A stretch of 54,042 nt of DNA from Deltaproteobacteria bacterium (GTDB lineage: Bacteria; Myxococcota_A; Polyangia; Haliangiales; Haliangiaceae), in NCBI GenBank assembly GCA_029565465.1, contig JAKQOD010000491.1:1-54042 (forward strand), in the 5' to 3' direction. The position numbers and the translations under genes were made by a program. Below are positions 17,056-25,276 of the stretch, piece by piece; within the stretch, counting starts at the first letter, position 1; the number at the start of each line of letters is the position of its first letter. The notes below the pieces were generated by a model, which did no database searches, was not told where the DNA came from, and saw nothing but the letters and a program-made list of their open reading frames with translations.

Positions 17056-18858
17056 TCAGTGTTTGGCGCGCAGCGTGGTCAATTCACCCTCGGCGTGTTT
17101 TCGTAGCCCGTCTTTTGCATCCGCTGATAGGCGCGCATCGGTCGGCAACAAGAGCAGTACGCGTTGATACATCGCGGTCGCTTCGCCGAGCTTGCCAGCG
17201 CGAGTAAGTGCATCGGCGTAACTGTCGTGTGCATTGGCTGAGTCAGGAAATGCGAGCGTGTTGAGCTGCAAGATGCGTGCGGCTTGCGCCACATCGCGAC
17301 CCATGACGTCGTAGCCAACCTGATTGATCCGGCCTTCTTCAGCGTCGGCATCCTTCAATGCTTTGAGCGCCGCCACCGCGCCATCAATGTTGCCGGCTTC
17401 GAGTAGGAATAGTGGGTGTGCTTCGGCAACCCGTGGCACTGTGAGTGTTGGCTCGTCCTTGAGCATCGCTTGCAGGCCATTTGCGTCAAGCCGCAAATGT
17501 TTTGCGTCGGAACGGTCGACAACTTCGTCAGCGGCGATCGGCACCAACTCGTTGCTTGCACCAAACGGATTCCGGCCAAACAGCGTGCCGTTGCGGTCGA
17601 CGATCTCATATGGCGTACCGCCAGGCGCGTAGCGCCCGACGAAGCGAGCACGTCCCGCGGCGTCGAGCGCAAAGCGCGCCACTGGCACATCGGCGCCCGG
17701 CCATCCATATGCAGCGAAGATCGTGCGCGAAATCTCTGGGATCAAGCGTAGCCCAGATTCCGAGTTCGTCATGATAACAACGCCGCGGCCGCCGTCGAGG
17801 CTCGCCAATGCGTCGGCTTGGAAGCCGACGTCGGCACCGCCATGGCCGAAATAATCGACGCTGCCGCGTTGAAACAGAAACACGCCAAGCCCGATGCCTG
17901 CGCCCGAGCCGAAGTCTTTGACTTTGGTTGTCATCAGGTCGGCGATTGTTTTGGTAATCACCTTCGACTTGCCGGCATGCGCTTTGCCGATTTCAAGGTA
18001 CATCCGTGCCAGATCTGCTGGCGTGGTCCACAGCCCAGCCGCAGCCATTTCGGGATAGCTGAAACGCTTGCCTTGAATGACCTTGGCCCGTTCGTCGTAA
18101 CCGACGGCGGCGTGTTGCAGGCGCGCAGGCGTTAACACTTGCTCGAAACTGCTGCTGGTCATGCCGAGTGGTTCAAGCACGAGCTCGTTCACAATTTGTG
18201 GATACGGCTTGCCGCTGCGTTCGACCAACGCCAATTGGCTGATCGTGGTGCCGCCGCCAGCATAACGAAACTTGCTGCCCGGTTCGATGTCGACGCGGAC
18301 CGGCGCATTGTTTGCTGGCGCTGCACCGTTGAGGATTTGCGCTATCGTTGGCAACGCTTCGCCAGGAGCGTAGCCGCGAAAGCCATGCACGGTCACCCCA
18401 CCAGTGTGGCTCAACAACATCCGCAGCGTTACTGGCTTGGCGCGTGTGAAATCGTTGTCGGGCAATTTCCAGCTGGCGAGTGAGTCGTTGATCGGCGCGT
18501 CGAGCGGGATTTGGCCGAACTTCAAGTGCGCTAGCGCGTTAACCGATTTGCTGATGGAGCCAGCGAGAAAAAGCGTGTGCTCGTCAGCGCGCGTGCCGGC
18601 TTCTACATCGGCCAAGCCGTAGGCACGTGTCCATTTTAGTTCGTAGTTGTCAAATACAGCGATCGATACCGCCGGCACGCCGAGCTCACGCATCCGAACT
18701 TCGAGCGGATGGCGTTCAGGTTCGCCGACAATCTGCACTGCTGGCAGCAACCCTTGATCGAGCACGGCCGCTCCGGCCGGCGGGGCGGGCGCAGGCTTAA
18801 CAGCAGCAGTTGTCGACGAGCCGCAGCCCACGAGAACAAGAAACCAGATCGCGCGCAT
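17056..18858 (-). CDS. Beta-lactamase-fold serine hydrolase lipoprotein with C-terminal TPR-like region
   Basis: 600 residues. The signal MRAIWFLVLVGCG gives a lipoprotein at Cys12. The hydrolase domain (about 50-390) has Ser101-x-x-Lys104 in LAGSISKSVN, Tyr199 in FRYAGGGTT in place of Tyr-x-Asn, and YFGHGGADVGF as the third (His-Gly-Gly) element. This is the class C beta-lactamase/esterase/D-aminopeptidase superfamily. A middle domain of about 100 residues follows. The C-terminus (about 485-600) has TPR-like helices such as AHDSYADALTRAGKLGEATA. Cell-wall peptide or ester hydrolysis in the periplasm is likely. True beta-lactam hydrolysis cannot be judged, and Tyr-Ala-Gly argues for the esterase/peptidase side. 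Confidence 0.85.
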   Translation of the reverse strand: MRAIWFLVLVGCGSSTTAAVKPAPAPPAGAAVLDQGLLPAVQIVGEPERHPLEVRMRELGVPAVSIAVFDNYELKWTRAYGLADVEAGTRADEHTLFLAGSISKSVNALAHLKFGQIPLDAPINDSLASWKLPDNDFTRAKPVTLRMLLSHTGGVTVHGFRGYAPGEALPTIAQILNGAAPANNAPVRVDIEPGSKFRYAGGGTTISQLALVERSGKPYPQIVNELVLEPLGMTSSSFEQVLTPARLQHAAVGYDERAKVIQGKRFSYPEMAAAGLWTTPADLARMYLEIGKAHAGKSKVITKTIADLMTTKVKDFGSGAGIGLGVFLFQRGSVDYFGHGGADVGFQADALASLDGGRGVVIMTNSESGLRLIPEISRTIFAAYGWPGADVPVARFALDAAGRARFVGRYAPGGTPYEIVDRNGTLFGRNPFGASNELVPIAADEVVDRSDAKHLRLDANGLQAMLKDEPTLTVPRVAEAHPLFLLEAGNIDGAVAALKALKDADAEEGRINQVGYDVMGRDVAQAARILQLNTLAFPDSANAHDSYADALTRAGKLGEATAMYQRVLLLLPTDARLSADAKDGLRKHAEGELTTLRAKH

Positions 18859-18917
18859 GCTCGCATCCTACACAAGACCGATGACCATTGCTGTGAGTGC
18901 TGGTCATTGGATTGTGC

Positions 18918-19838
18918 CTACTTCCACTGTGCAACTTCGGCTTCAAGTGCTTTCTGTAGCATGTCGCGTTTCTGCTCATCGGTCATCTTGGGTGCGGTTG
19001 GTTTGACGGTGGCGCGCGCAACGGCAAGAACCTTTTTGTCTGCGGTAGAGATCCACGCCGCGGTGGCATCGCACGTTGCTGCACACTGCCATTCGGTCAC
19101 CACCGCGACGGCTGGTACCGATGTTTTGCCGGCGGGGCCTTTGAGTTTCTCAACCTCGGCAGTGAGATCCACAACGTTGTTGGGGGGCGTGTGATAGACG
19201 TAGTCGCCAAATTCTTTTGATACATCCCATTTGCATGGGCCAAGCGACCGCATATGGAACATCGGTCCGGAAGGAAAGACGCCGTTGCCATCACGCGTGT
19301 GAGGCATGACGACGGCACCCTGCAGGGCTGCGGGGTTTGCAGGGACCTGCACCGGTGTTGTCATGATGTTTGGCAGTAGCTCCTTTGCCAAGGCGGCCAT
19401 CGTATCATTGCAGCTTCGCTCGGCATCATCCATGGCAGGACGTAGCGCCGCAACCAAGCGCTCGTTGGCCGCGTGCCACTCCGCATCGTTCTGAGGCACG
19501 TGCACCTTTGGAGTAGTCGTTTTGTGATGAGAGCATGCTCCCATCCGCTGGAAGTAGAGCGCCGCTCCGCCAATCACCAAGCCCATCACCACAATCCAGC
19601 CATACCGATACATCGCTGGTACCGGCGGCATCCCCGCCGGCGCTGGAATCACCGACGTTTTGCCGCATCCAACACAGCGCTGCTGATACTCAAGACTCGC
19701 GTAGCGCGCTGGGATAAAGCCCAGAAACTTGAGGCCGAGATAGCTGCGCGATAATAGGTGGCTACGGTCTGTGCCACATTGCGCACACGGTTGCACGACA
19801 TCGCGAAAGCTTTCGGTGACTTGTACTTTTAGGAACAC
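18918..19838 (-). CDS. Membrane protein with N-terminal zinc ribbon
   Basis: 306 residues from GTG 19838. Residues 18-60 contain two Cys-x-x-Cys pairs (PCAQCGTD and RCVGCGKT), a zinc-ribbon arrangement. One transmembrane helix follows (YGWIVVMGLVIGGAALYF, about 78-96), and the remaining two thirds lie outside. That outer part contains further cysteines (CNDT, GPCKW, QCAATCDA) and ends in a charged helix MTDEQKRDMLQKALEAEV. So a cytoplasmic metal-binding head is joined to an extracytoplasmic domain. No family is recognised. It is divergent from the DUF1877 gene over about 100 bp. Confidence 0.7.
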   Translation of the reverse strand: MFLKVQVTESFRDVVQPCAQCGTDRSHLLSRSYLGLKFLGFIPARYASLEYQQRCVGCGKTSVIPAPAGMPPVPAMYRYGWIVVMGLVIGGAALYFQRMGACSHHKTTTPKVHVPQNDAEWHAANERLVAALRPAMDDAERSCNDTMAALAKELLPNIMTTPVQVPANPAALQGAVVMPHTRDGNGVFPSGPMFHMRSLGPCKWDVSKEFGDYVYHTPPNNVVDLTAEVEKLKGPAGKTSVPAVAVVTEWQCAATCDATAAWISTADKKVLAVARATVKPTAPKMTDEQKRDMLQKALEAEVAQWK

Positions 19839-19942
19839 GCCGTGACGATATCAGTATTTCTCGCATTGGTACTGTGGGGCGGCGATCAACGGATTCGCTC
19901 GGATTTTGCGACCCGCCGGCAATTTCGCAGTAGACTTTTCGC

Positions 19943-20428
19943 ATGGGTTGTTTAGGTGTGCATTTCGCAATCTCGGCTGAGCGGGCTGAGCAACTGTTGG
20001 CTGCGAGCGATGACGAGGAATTAGTAGCCATCGTCGACGAAATCGAAGAGGAATGGGAGTTGGTCTATGAAACCGACAAGGCATGGGATGCCCTGCATCG
20101 CTGCTTGTCGAACGGGACGTTGCGTTCAGGTGAAGGTGAACCTCCTTTGAATCGTGCATTCTTCGGTGGGCAAGTGCTCAACACCGAAGAGGAGTTCTTC
20201 GTCGTGTTGACCACACCAGCCGAAGTAAAGGAACTGGCCGTCGCGTTGGCAGCCGTAACCGAACCATGGTTGAAGCATCGTTACTTCGACGTTCCGTTCA
20301 CTGATTATCAAGGTGATAAGTCCGACGACGATTGGGACTACACAAAGTCTAATTTTGACGGTCTGCCCGCGTTCTTTGCGCAAGCCGCAGCGGCTGACAA
20401 ATATGTGATCTTCACGGTTTCGCAGTAG
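19943..20428 (+). CDS. DUF1877 (YfbM-like) protein
   Basis: 161 residues, beginning MGCLGVHFAISAERAEQLL, the usual start of the YfbM/DUF1877 family. Further family features are the segment VYETDKAWDALHRCLSNG followed by LNRAFFGGQ and a C-terminal YVIFTVSQ. Family members are small cytoplasmic proteins with no established biochemical role; many are paired with toxin-like or immunity-like genes. The next gene starts 2 bp after its stop, so they are probably co-transcribed. Length matches the family. Confidence 0.8.
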   Translation: MGCLGVHFAISAERAEQLLAASDDEELVAIVDEIEEEWELVYETDKAWDALHRCLSNGTLRSGEGEPPLNRAFFGGQVLNTEEEFFVVLTTPAEVKELAVALAAVTEPWLKHRYFDVPFTDYQGDKSDDDWDYTKSNFDGLPAFFAQAAAADKYVIFTVSQ

Positions 20429-20430
20429 TT

Positions 20431-20811
20431 GTGCCATCGCTGATGAACCTCCACGCATCCAGCGTCAAGCTCACCGGTGTCCGTGTAGTTGTGTGCGCGC
20501 TGGTTTCGGCGCGAGTGGAAGCGCCGGAAGCTTTGTTTGATGCCATGACGCGTGAACTTGAACGCGCCGGTGCTGTAGTTGTCGGCCGGATGTTGCAACG
20601 ACGCGGCGTCTCGCGATCGCGGCGTCCCGGCGGAGCCGCAAAGATGGATCAGCCAATGGGCCGTGGCTTGTTCAGCGATGGCAAAGTAATCGAACTGGCC
20701 GCGCTGGTGCGAGCGAGCGAAGCCGCGCTGTTAGTCGTTCACAACGCAATCACAAGCGGGCAGCGCAGGGTGCTGGCAGCGGCAACTGGCTGTGATGTTT
20801 ACTCGCTGTGA
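20431..20811 (+). CDS. Stand-alone HflX N-terminal (GTP-binding protein N) domain
   Basis: 126 residues from GTG 20431, 2 bp after the DUF1877 stop; ATG at 20443 is an alternative. The segment from VSRSRRPGGAAKMDQPMG through KVIELAALVRASEAALLVV to QRRVLAAATGCDVYSL matches the N-terminal domain of the ribosome-associated GTPase HflX. There it packs on the G domain and contacts the 50S subunit. Here the protein stops where the linker and G domain would begin, and no G1-G4 motifs follow downstream. It could be a regulator competing with full-length HflX or a degenerate copy. The intact start and coupling to the upstream gene suggest it is expressed. Confidence 0.65.
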   Translation: MPSLMNLHASSVKLTGVRVVVCALVSARVEAPEALFDAMTRELERAGAVVVGRMLQRRGVSRSRRPGGAAKMDQPMGRGLFSDGKVIELAALVRASEAALLVVHNAITSGQRRVLAAATGCDVYSL

Positions 20812-20889
20812 CTCGACAATCGCGCTGCGCATGGCAAGGTGACAACACGTGCTTCACTCCTGGTTTAAAGCGCGCCCGCAGGAGTTGTT

Positions 20890-21402
20890 ATGACCCATCG
20901 TATCGCGAGCATCATCACATTAATGAGTAGCAGCTTGATCGGCGAGCTCGCAGTCGTTGCCCCGGCCATGGCCACGGCTAGTTCATCCCAGGCCGGTACG
21001 GCACCCACCGCAGCACCAGCAACGAAGCCGGCAGCAACTGCAATTGTAACCGCCGTCGTCGGCAAACTGCGCAACACCAAAGGCAGCCTGCAATGTAGCT
21101 TGCACGTGAAAGATAACGGTTTTCCGGGCGGCAAACCGATGGCAATTGCATCGGTTACCAAGCTCAGCGGCGCCACCGCGACATGTGTGTTTGCAGCGGT
21201 GCCGCCTGGCGCGTACGCAATTGCCGTGTTGCATGATGAAAACAACAACGGCAAGCTCGACACCAATTGGCTTGGCATTCCAAGCGAGGGCTATGGTGCT
21301 TCGAACAACAAGTTGCACACCTTTAGTGCGCCAACCTTCGCAGAATCGAAATTCGTCGTCGGCACCGCCAACGTTGAACTAACGATCAATCTAAAGTACT
21401 AG
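20890..21402 (+). CDS. Exported DUF2141 protein
   Basis: 170 residues from ATG 20890, with an AGGAG ribosome site 5 bases before it. A signal peptide ends around APAMATA; an Ala/Thr/Pro linker follows to about residue 50. The domain then shows the DUF2141 signature: VPPGAYAIAVLHDENNNGKL, followed by DTNWLGIPSEGYGASNN. DUF2141 proteins are small beta sandwiches of the periplasm or outer surface whose role is unknown; the acidic Asp-Glu-Asn-x-Asn-Gly-x-Leu-Asp loop resembles a calcium-binding loop. Single gene on the plus strand. Confidence 0.85.
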   Translation: MTHRIASIITLMSSSLIGELAVVAPAMATASSSQAGTAPTAAPATKPAATAIVTAVVGKLRNTKGSLQCSLHVKDNGFPGGKPMAIASVTKLSGATATCVFAAVPPGAYAIAVLHDENNNGKLDTNWLGIPSEGYGASNNKLHTFSAPTFAESKFVVGTANVELTINLKY

Positions 21403-21515
21403 GCGCGATGCCCTACAGCGCGTAGTGTACGCCGAGGTGCATGCCAAGGCCCGCACCGGATGTGACACCGAGGCTTCAACTCCGTTGGCAGAACGCGCAT
21501 AATCGAAGCGGCCCT

Positions 21516-21998
21516 ATGCGCGACCAACGTTTCATTGCAGAACATCGCGGCGGGCCGCTCGACATAAAGCGACATCGATTGTTGGCACGCTGGGCGGCTG
21601 ATTGCGCCGAGCATCTGATGCATCACTTCACCTGCGTGAGCGACGACGAACGGCCGCTGCGCGCCATTGACCTTGCGCGTGAATGGGCGCAAGGCAAGGT
21701 GTCAACTGGTGCATGTATGAAGGCGTCCGTCGCTGCGCATGCTGCGGCACGGGCAGTCGAAGATCCAGCCGCCGTGGCTGCTGCGCGGGCAGCGGGGCAT
21801 GCCGTTGCAACCGCACATTTTGCAGAGCATGCACTTGGGCCAGTGGTGTACGGCCGCAAAACGAAGCTCGCGGCTGGTGAATCGTTTGCGCGTGAACTCA
21901 CGTGGCAAAAGAAAAAACTTCCAGCCGGCGTCCGTGTTTTGGTTTTGTCAGCGCTGCAGAATCCCAGATTTGCCGCAACTACCAAGCGAACGAAGTAG
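21516..21998 (+). CDS. Imm5-like putative immunity protein
   Basis: 160 residues from ATG 21516 (MRDQRFIAEHRGGPL); an earlier in-frame start at 21441 gives an atypical extension. The all-helical sequence contains RPLRAIDLAREWAQGKVS and a long alanine-rich helical stretch AAARAAGHAVATAHFAEHA. This is the pattern I associate with the Imm5-like family found beside polymorphic toxins. No toxin gene is adjacent, so the immunity role is only by family resemblance. Its stop codon overlaps by one base the GTG start of the pirin-like lipoprotein gene, which indicates coupled translation. Confidence 0.5.
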   Translation: MRDQRFIAEHRGGPLDIKRHRLLARWAADCAEHLMHHFTCVSDDERPLRAIDLAREWAQGKVSTGACMKASVAAHAAARAVEDPAAVAAARAAGHAVATAHFAEHALGPVVYGRKTKLAAGESFARELTWQKKKLPAGVRVLVLSALQNPRFAATTKRTK

Positions 21999-22783
21999 TG
22001 CCAAACTCAACAAGCATTTGGATGTTCGGCGCGCTACTTGCTGTGGCCGCATGTTCGAAAACGGCTAGCGCTCCAGCTGGCTCCGAGCCAACCATGAAAA
22101 TTGAACTTCGCCCGAAATCGACTTTGCTGTTAACTGATGTGTCGTGGGTCGCTATGACCGATCATTTCGTCGCCACCGTCGGTGCCGCCGCAGGCCAAGG
22201 TAAGCCTTGGCAAAATGTATTGGTTTTGGCCGATGCCACGTTTGCACCGCATGCGCGATTCCCCATGCACGATCACCAAGACATGGAAATTGTGAGTTTG
22301 GTCCTCGCCGGCACGCTCACGCATCATGAACCAACAACCTCGTTGAACATCGCAGAGCATGCAGCGCAGATCATGTCCGCCCACCAAGGCATGTCGCATG
22401 CCGAGGGCAACGAAACCGATACGCCGGTGCGCATGCTGCAAATTTGGATTCGGCCGCGTGCGAATACGCTCAAGCCGATCGCTGGCACTCATGAAGTGCT
22501 CGGCCCGTTTGAAAAAGTCGGGCAGTGGATGCAAGTAACGCCAGCATCGCTTCGGCAATCGGCGGCCGTAAAGGTAACGCATGTGCCCAGCGATCAATCG
22601 ATCGAACTTCGTATCGCCGACGGAAAAGGCGGGTACCTGTTGTGCGCTGGCGGTCCAGTAACGATTGGTAGCGGTGGCACCGCCGTAACGCTCCAAGACG
22701 GTGACGGCGCCTTCGTCTCGGCTGGCAACGCAAACGTGGTTGCTCAGCACAACAAAGCAACGCTCGTGCTGATCGAACAATAG
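21998..22783 (+). CDS. Pirin-family cupin with lipoprotein signal
   Basis: 261 residues from GTG 21998, which shares a base with the previous stop; ATG 22022 is an alternative start, giving a very short signal. The N-terminus WMFGALLAVAACSKTAS is a lipoprotein signal, unusual because pirins are normally cytoplasmic or nuclear. The cupin metal site is seen in RFPMHDHQDMEIVSLVLAGT (His-x-His and Glu) with downstream His in GMSHAEGNET. The second half carries the degenerate C-terminal cupin. Pirins bind iron and some act as quercetinases. Here the protein would sit outside the inner membrane. The signal could only be apparent, so localisation is moderately certain. Confidence 0.72.
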   Translation: MPNSTSIWMFGALLAVAACSKTASAPAGSEPTMKIELRPKSTLLLTDVSWVAMTDHFVATVGAAAGQGKPWQNVLVLADATFAPHARFPMHDHQDMEIVSLVLAGTLTHHEPTTSLNIAEHAAQIMSAHQGMSHAEGNETDTPVRMLQIWIRPRANTLKPIAGTHEVLGPFEKVGQWMQVTPASLRQSAAVKVTHVPSDQSIELRIADGKGGYLLCAGGPVTIGSGGTAVTLQDGDGAFVSAGNANVVAQHNKATLVLIEQ

Positions 22784-22836
22784 CAACGTTATAACGATAC
22801 CTTCGCTACTCGCTTCGGCTCTAACTACTAGGCCGC

Positions 22837-22875
22837 TTGACAATATTGCCACATAGATATATTGCTAAGTGGTAA
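22837..22875 (+). promoter_or_regulatory. Promoter with overlapping operator of the ArsR-type gene
   Basis: A -35-like TTGACA at 22837-22842 is followed after 15 bases by TATATT (22858-22863). Around the -10 lies an imperfect inverted repeat, TTGCCAC (22846-22852) and GTGGTAA (22869-22875), with one mismatch and reaching the start codon. This arrangement suits autorepression by the ArsR-type repressor encoded immediately downstream. Confidence 0.5.
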
Positions 22876-23204
22876 TGCAAGAGAGTCAGCAGCTCACCGC
22901 CGTATTCAGTGCGTTAGCCGATCCGACGCGTCGCGCGATTCTGGCGCGGCTTGCCAAAGGCGATGCGACAGTCTCGGAGCTGGCAGAGCCGTTCCGTTTG
23001 GCGCAGCCAACGATTTCGAAGCACTTACGGGTGCTCGAAGCGGCTGGGCTTATTCAATCGGACCGCGATGCGCAGCGTCGGCCGCGCCGCTTGGTGTTGA
23101 CGTCACTGAAAGCTGCCGATGAGTGGATGCAACCTTTCCGAGAACAATGGGAGCGGCGCTTCGATCGGCTCGACGCGCATCTCAAAAGTCGCAAACGAAC
23201 CTGA
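22875..23204 (+). CDS. ArsR-family winged-helix repressor
   Basis: 109 residues from ATG 22875 (GTG two codons earlier is an alternative). The sequence TAVFSALADPTRRAILARLA and the recognition-helix region AQPTISKHLRVLEAAGLI are typical of the ArsR subgroup lacking metal-binding cysteines, often paired with AHSA1/START-domain genes. The tail EWMQPFREQWERRFDRLDAH is a helix usual in this subgroup. It should bind DNA as a dimer and repress its own promoter, where an inverted repeat overlaps the -10 region. It is followed after 18 bp by the AHSA1 gene, so the pair forms an operon. Confidence 0.88.
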   Translation: MQESQQLTAVFSALADPTRRAILARLAKGDATVSELAEPFRLAQPTISKHLRVLEAAGLIQSDRDAQRRPRRLVLTSLKAADEWMQPFREQWERRFDRLDAHLKSRKRT

Positions 23205-23222
23205 GCTAGCAACGAGGACAAC

Positions 23223-23651
23223 ATGTCAGATAGCATTGATCGCGAACAACTTACTTTTCGCTTCGAGCGCATTCTTGATGCGACGCCCGAGGAAGCATTC
23301 GACGCCTGGACGCAACCCGAGCAGATTTCTGCATGGTGGGATCCGTCGGGCGCACCGATGGTTTCGTGTTCGATCGACTTGCGCCCGTCCGGCGCGTTTC
23401 GGTTTGTGACAGCTGGCCACGCGCCGCCGTTCGAAGGTACGTATAGTGTCGTCGAGCGCCCGTATCGGCTCGAATTTCAAGCCATGGGCTCACATGGCAC
23501 GGTTCATCTGCAAGCTCAAGGCGGCGGTACGCTCATGAAAGTGGCGATTCGCTGCCCGTCGGTGGAGCACTTTGAAATGATGGTGAAGCTCGGCGTGGCG
23601 ACCGGGACTAGTGCAACCCTCGACAATCTTGCTCGCTCGTTCACTAAGTAG
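23223..23651 (+). CDS. AHSA1/START-like (SRPBCC) protein
   Basis: 142 residues, with GAGG ahead of ATG 23223. The sequence ERILDATPEEAFDAWTQPEQ followed by ISAWWDPSGAP is the classic start of activator-of-Hsp90-ATPase-like SRPBCC domains, and the fold ends with the long C-terminal helix. Such proteins bind small hydrophobic ligands in a cavity; when linked to an ArsR repressor they are thought to form a ligand-responsive pair, but ligands are not known. Length and order are complete. Co-transcribed with the repressor gene 18 bp upstream. Confidence 0.85.
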   Translation: MSDSIDREQLTFRFERILDATPEEAFDAWTQPEQISAWWDPSGAPMVSCSIDLRPSGAFRFVTAGHAPPFEGTYSVVERPYRLEFQAMGSHGTVHLQAQGGGTLMKVAIRCPSVEHFEMMVKLGVATGTSATLDNLARSFTK

Positions 23652-23738
23652 TGCTAGCGAACGTCACTGCGCGAATTTGTTTCGCGTAACGCGCTAGGCT
23701 GGGCCGCCACCGGAGTCCCGACGGAAACGCGCGAGATC

Positions 23739-24458
23739 TTAAGCAATTGGTAACGCCATAAAGTTGGCGTCGAGATGGCCGACTTTGACGTAGATCAGCG
23801 CGCCCTCGGATTCTGTCCAAGGTGTATGACGACTCCACCGCGGGCTGCGCAGCCACGTGCCGGTTGGGTAGTGGCCTTGCTCATCGCGAAACACACCGTC
23901 GAGCACTAGAATCTCCTCGCCGCCAGGATGGGTATGTGGCGTAAAGCGAGTATTCGGCGCCCAACGCACCAGCGCTGAGCTGACGCCGTCGAACTCATGT
24001 AATGGCAACACCGATAGCCCAGGAACCAGCCCCGGTCGCCAGTGCGCAGTCCGTGTATTGACACGCACCGGCACCAGATCATCTGATGCGAACTGCCACA
24101 GCTTCACAAACAAGGTGCAGCCGTCGGTGGAAAATGGTGCGTGTGCCGAGCCTGGCGGATTTCGCAAATATGTTCCGGCCGGATAATCGCCGTGTTCGTC
24201 GGAAAACGTGCCGGCAAGGACCAAGATTTCTTCACCGCCGCCATGCACGTGACGGTTGAATGCAGCGCCTGCTTGATAGCGCACGATGCTGGTTGCCCGC
24301 GCCACTTCGGCGCCCACCCGATCTAACAAATAGCGATCAACACCGGCCTGGGGCGACGCCAACCAGTCGCGTTCACTTGGTGCTGCGGCCACCACTCGTT
24401 GGGTAAAGTCAGCGTTCACCGTCGCCAGCGGCGTTTCGTGGTTGTCGAGTTTCAACAT
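23739..24458 (-). CDS. ChrR-like tandem cupin protein
   Basis: 239 residues with two cupin domains of the ChrR type. The first holds HVHGGGEEILVLAGTFSDEH and PPGSAH; the second, HTHPGGEEILVLDGVFRDEQ and SRWSRH-like closing histidine. The repeats are clearly related to each other. Each has the His-x-His...Glu...His metal set. In ChrR the cupin part of an anti-sigma factor senses singlet oxygen, but this protein lacks the N-terminal zinc anti-sigma helix bundle. A free-standing enzyme or sensor domain is therefore more likely. No ECF sigma factor gene is adjacent. Monocistronic on the minus strand. Confidence 0.82.
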   Translation of the reverse strand: MLKLDNHETPLATVNADFTQRVVAAAPSERDWLASPQAGVDRYLLDRVGAEVARATSIVRYQAGAAFNRHVHGGGEEILVLAGTFSDEHGDYPAGTYLRNPPGSAHAPFSTDGCTLFVKLWQFASDDLVPVRVNTRTAHWRPGLVPGLSVLPLHEFDGVSSALVRWAPNTRFTPHTHPGGEEILVLDGVFRDEQGHYPTGTWLRSPRWSRHTPWTESEGALIYVKVGHLDANFMALPIA

Positions 24459-24568
24459 GTGATGTCGAAGTCTAGTGTACAGCGAGCGCTTTGGTTAGTC
24501 GCAAGTCGCCGGTGTGGATGTTGGCTAACACTCGCAGCTGGGTGCCGGAATTATGGGAGGATTGTGGG

Positions 24569-25276
24569 ATGGGAAAAAGGACGTTGAACAGGAAGTTGAA
24601 AGTGATTCTTGAACCGGCGTATCTGCCGTGTGCGGGCGCCGACAAAGGGCACGGTTGTCACGGCAAGGTTACAATCGATGCGAAAGTTGGACATCTGCCA
24701 CGCGGATTCTTCGGCGCGACCGGCACAATCGAGGACGTCGAGCTTGTGTTGGTAGTTGCTGAGCCAGGTGATCCTTCAGAGGGCGGCAAACTCGATGCAA
24801 CCAAAGAGCTTGATGAGACGTACAAGATCACCACAGATGCGTTTGATCTCGCGAACGAAACACATCGAACGGGAAAATTTCATAAAAATGTTCGCCACAT
24901 CCTCGATTTGTGCTTCCCAAACACAAAGTTTGAAGACCAGCTAAAAAAGGTTTGGTTCACGGAATCAGTATTGTGTTCCGCCGAGGTCACAACCCATCCG
25001 ATCGACCGTGCTGCTGAAGACGAATGCGGTGAACGCTACCTTCGCGCACAGCTCGACCTGTTTCCTCATGCTGTAATCGCCGCCCTCGGCAACAAAGCTA
25101 GCGAGCGCATTGCGCGACTGAAGCTCAAAGACAGCGCTGGGGACGATCGCGTTGTCATCAAAGCGTACGCTGCGGCGCCTCCTGGCTGTAATCACAAACC
25201 TGCCGAACCGTCGTGGCAGAAAGTGGCCGCCGCCGTCCAAAAAAATGGCATTGCGCCCTCGATCGTTATAGCTTAA
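24569..25276 (+). CDS. Uracil-DNA-glycosylase-superfamily-like protein
   Basis: 235 residues from ATG 24569, with a GGAGG ribosome site about nine bases upstream. Near residue 150 the segment ECGERYLRAQLDLFPHAVIA, continuing ALGNKASERIARL, is the pattern of UDG superfamily proteins (Cys, then a helix, then a strand ending Ala-Leu-Gly). A later YAAAPPGCNHKPAEPSW takes the position of the C-terminal DNA-contacting loop. Two cysteine pairs near the N-terminus (PCAGADKGHGCHG) could bind metal. Typical UDG motif 1 is not obvious, so activity on uracil is uncertain. It converges with the next gene; the two stop codons share the palindrome TTAA at 25273-25276. Confidence 0.5.
   Translation: MGKRTLNRKLKVILEPAYLPCAGADKGHGCHGKVTIDAKVGHLPRGFFGATGTIEDVELVLVVAEPGDPSEGGKLDATKELDETYKITTDAFDLANETHRTGKFHKNVRHILDLCFPNTKFEDQLKKVWFTESVLCSAEVTTHPIDRAAEDECGERYLRAQLDLFPHAVIAALGNKASERIARLKLKDSAGDDRVVIKAYAAAPPGCNHKPAEPSWQKVAAAVQKNGIAPSIVIA

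Noticed and set aside
16875..17067. Coding-like minus-strand frame behind the beta-lactamase-fold gene (contains LLTLEDRGLVAKMRANADG)
   Set aside because: It has no start codon in its first half and no family match; possibly a fragment, but evidence is too thin to list it as a gene.
19943..20811. Toxin-antitoxin pair made of the DUF1877 and HflX-N genes
   Set aside because: Neither protein has a known toxin fold, and sizes and spacing alone are not enough.
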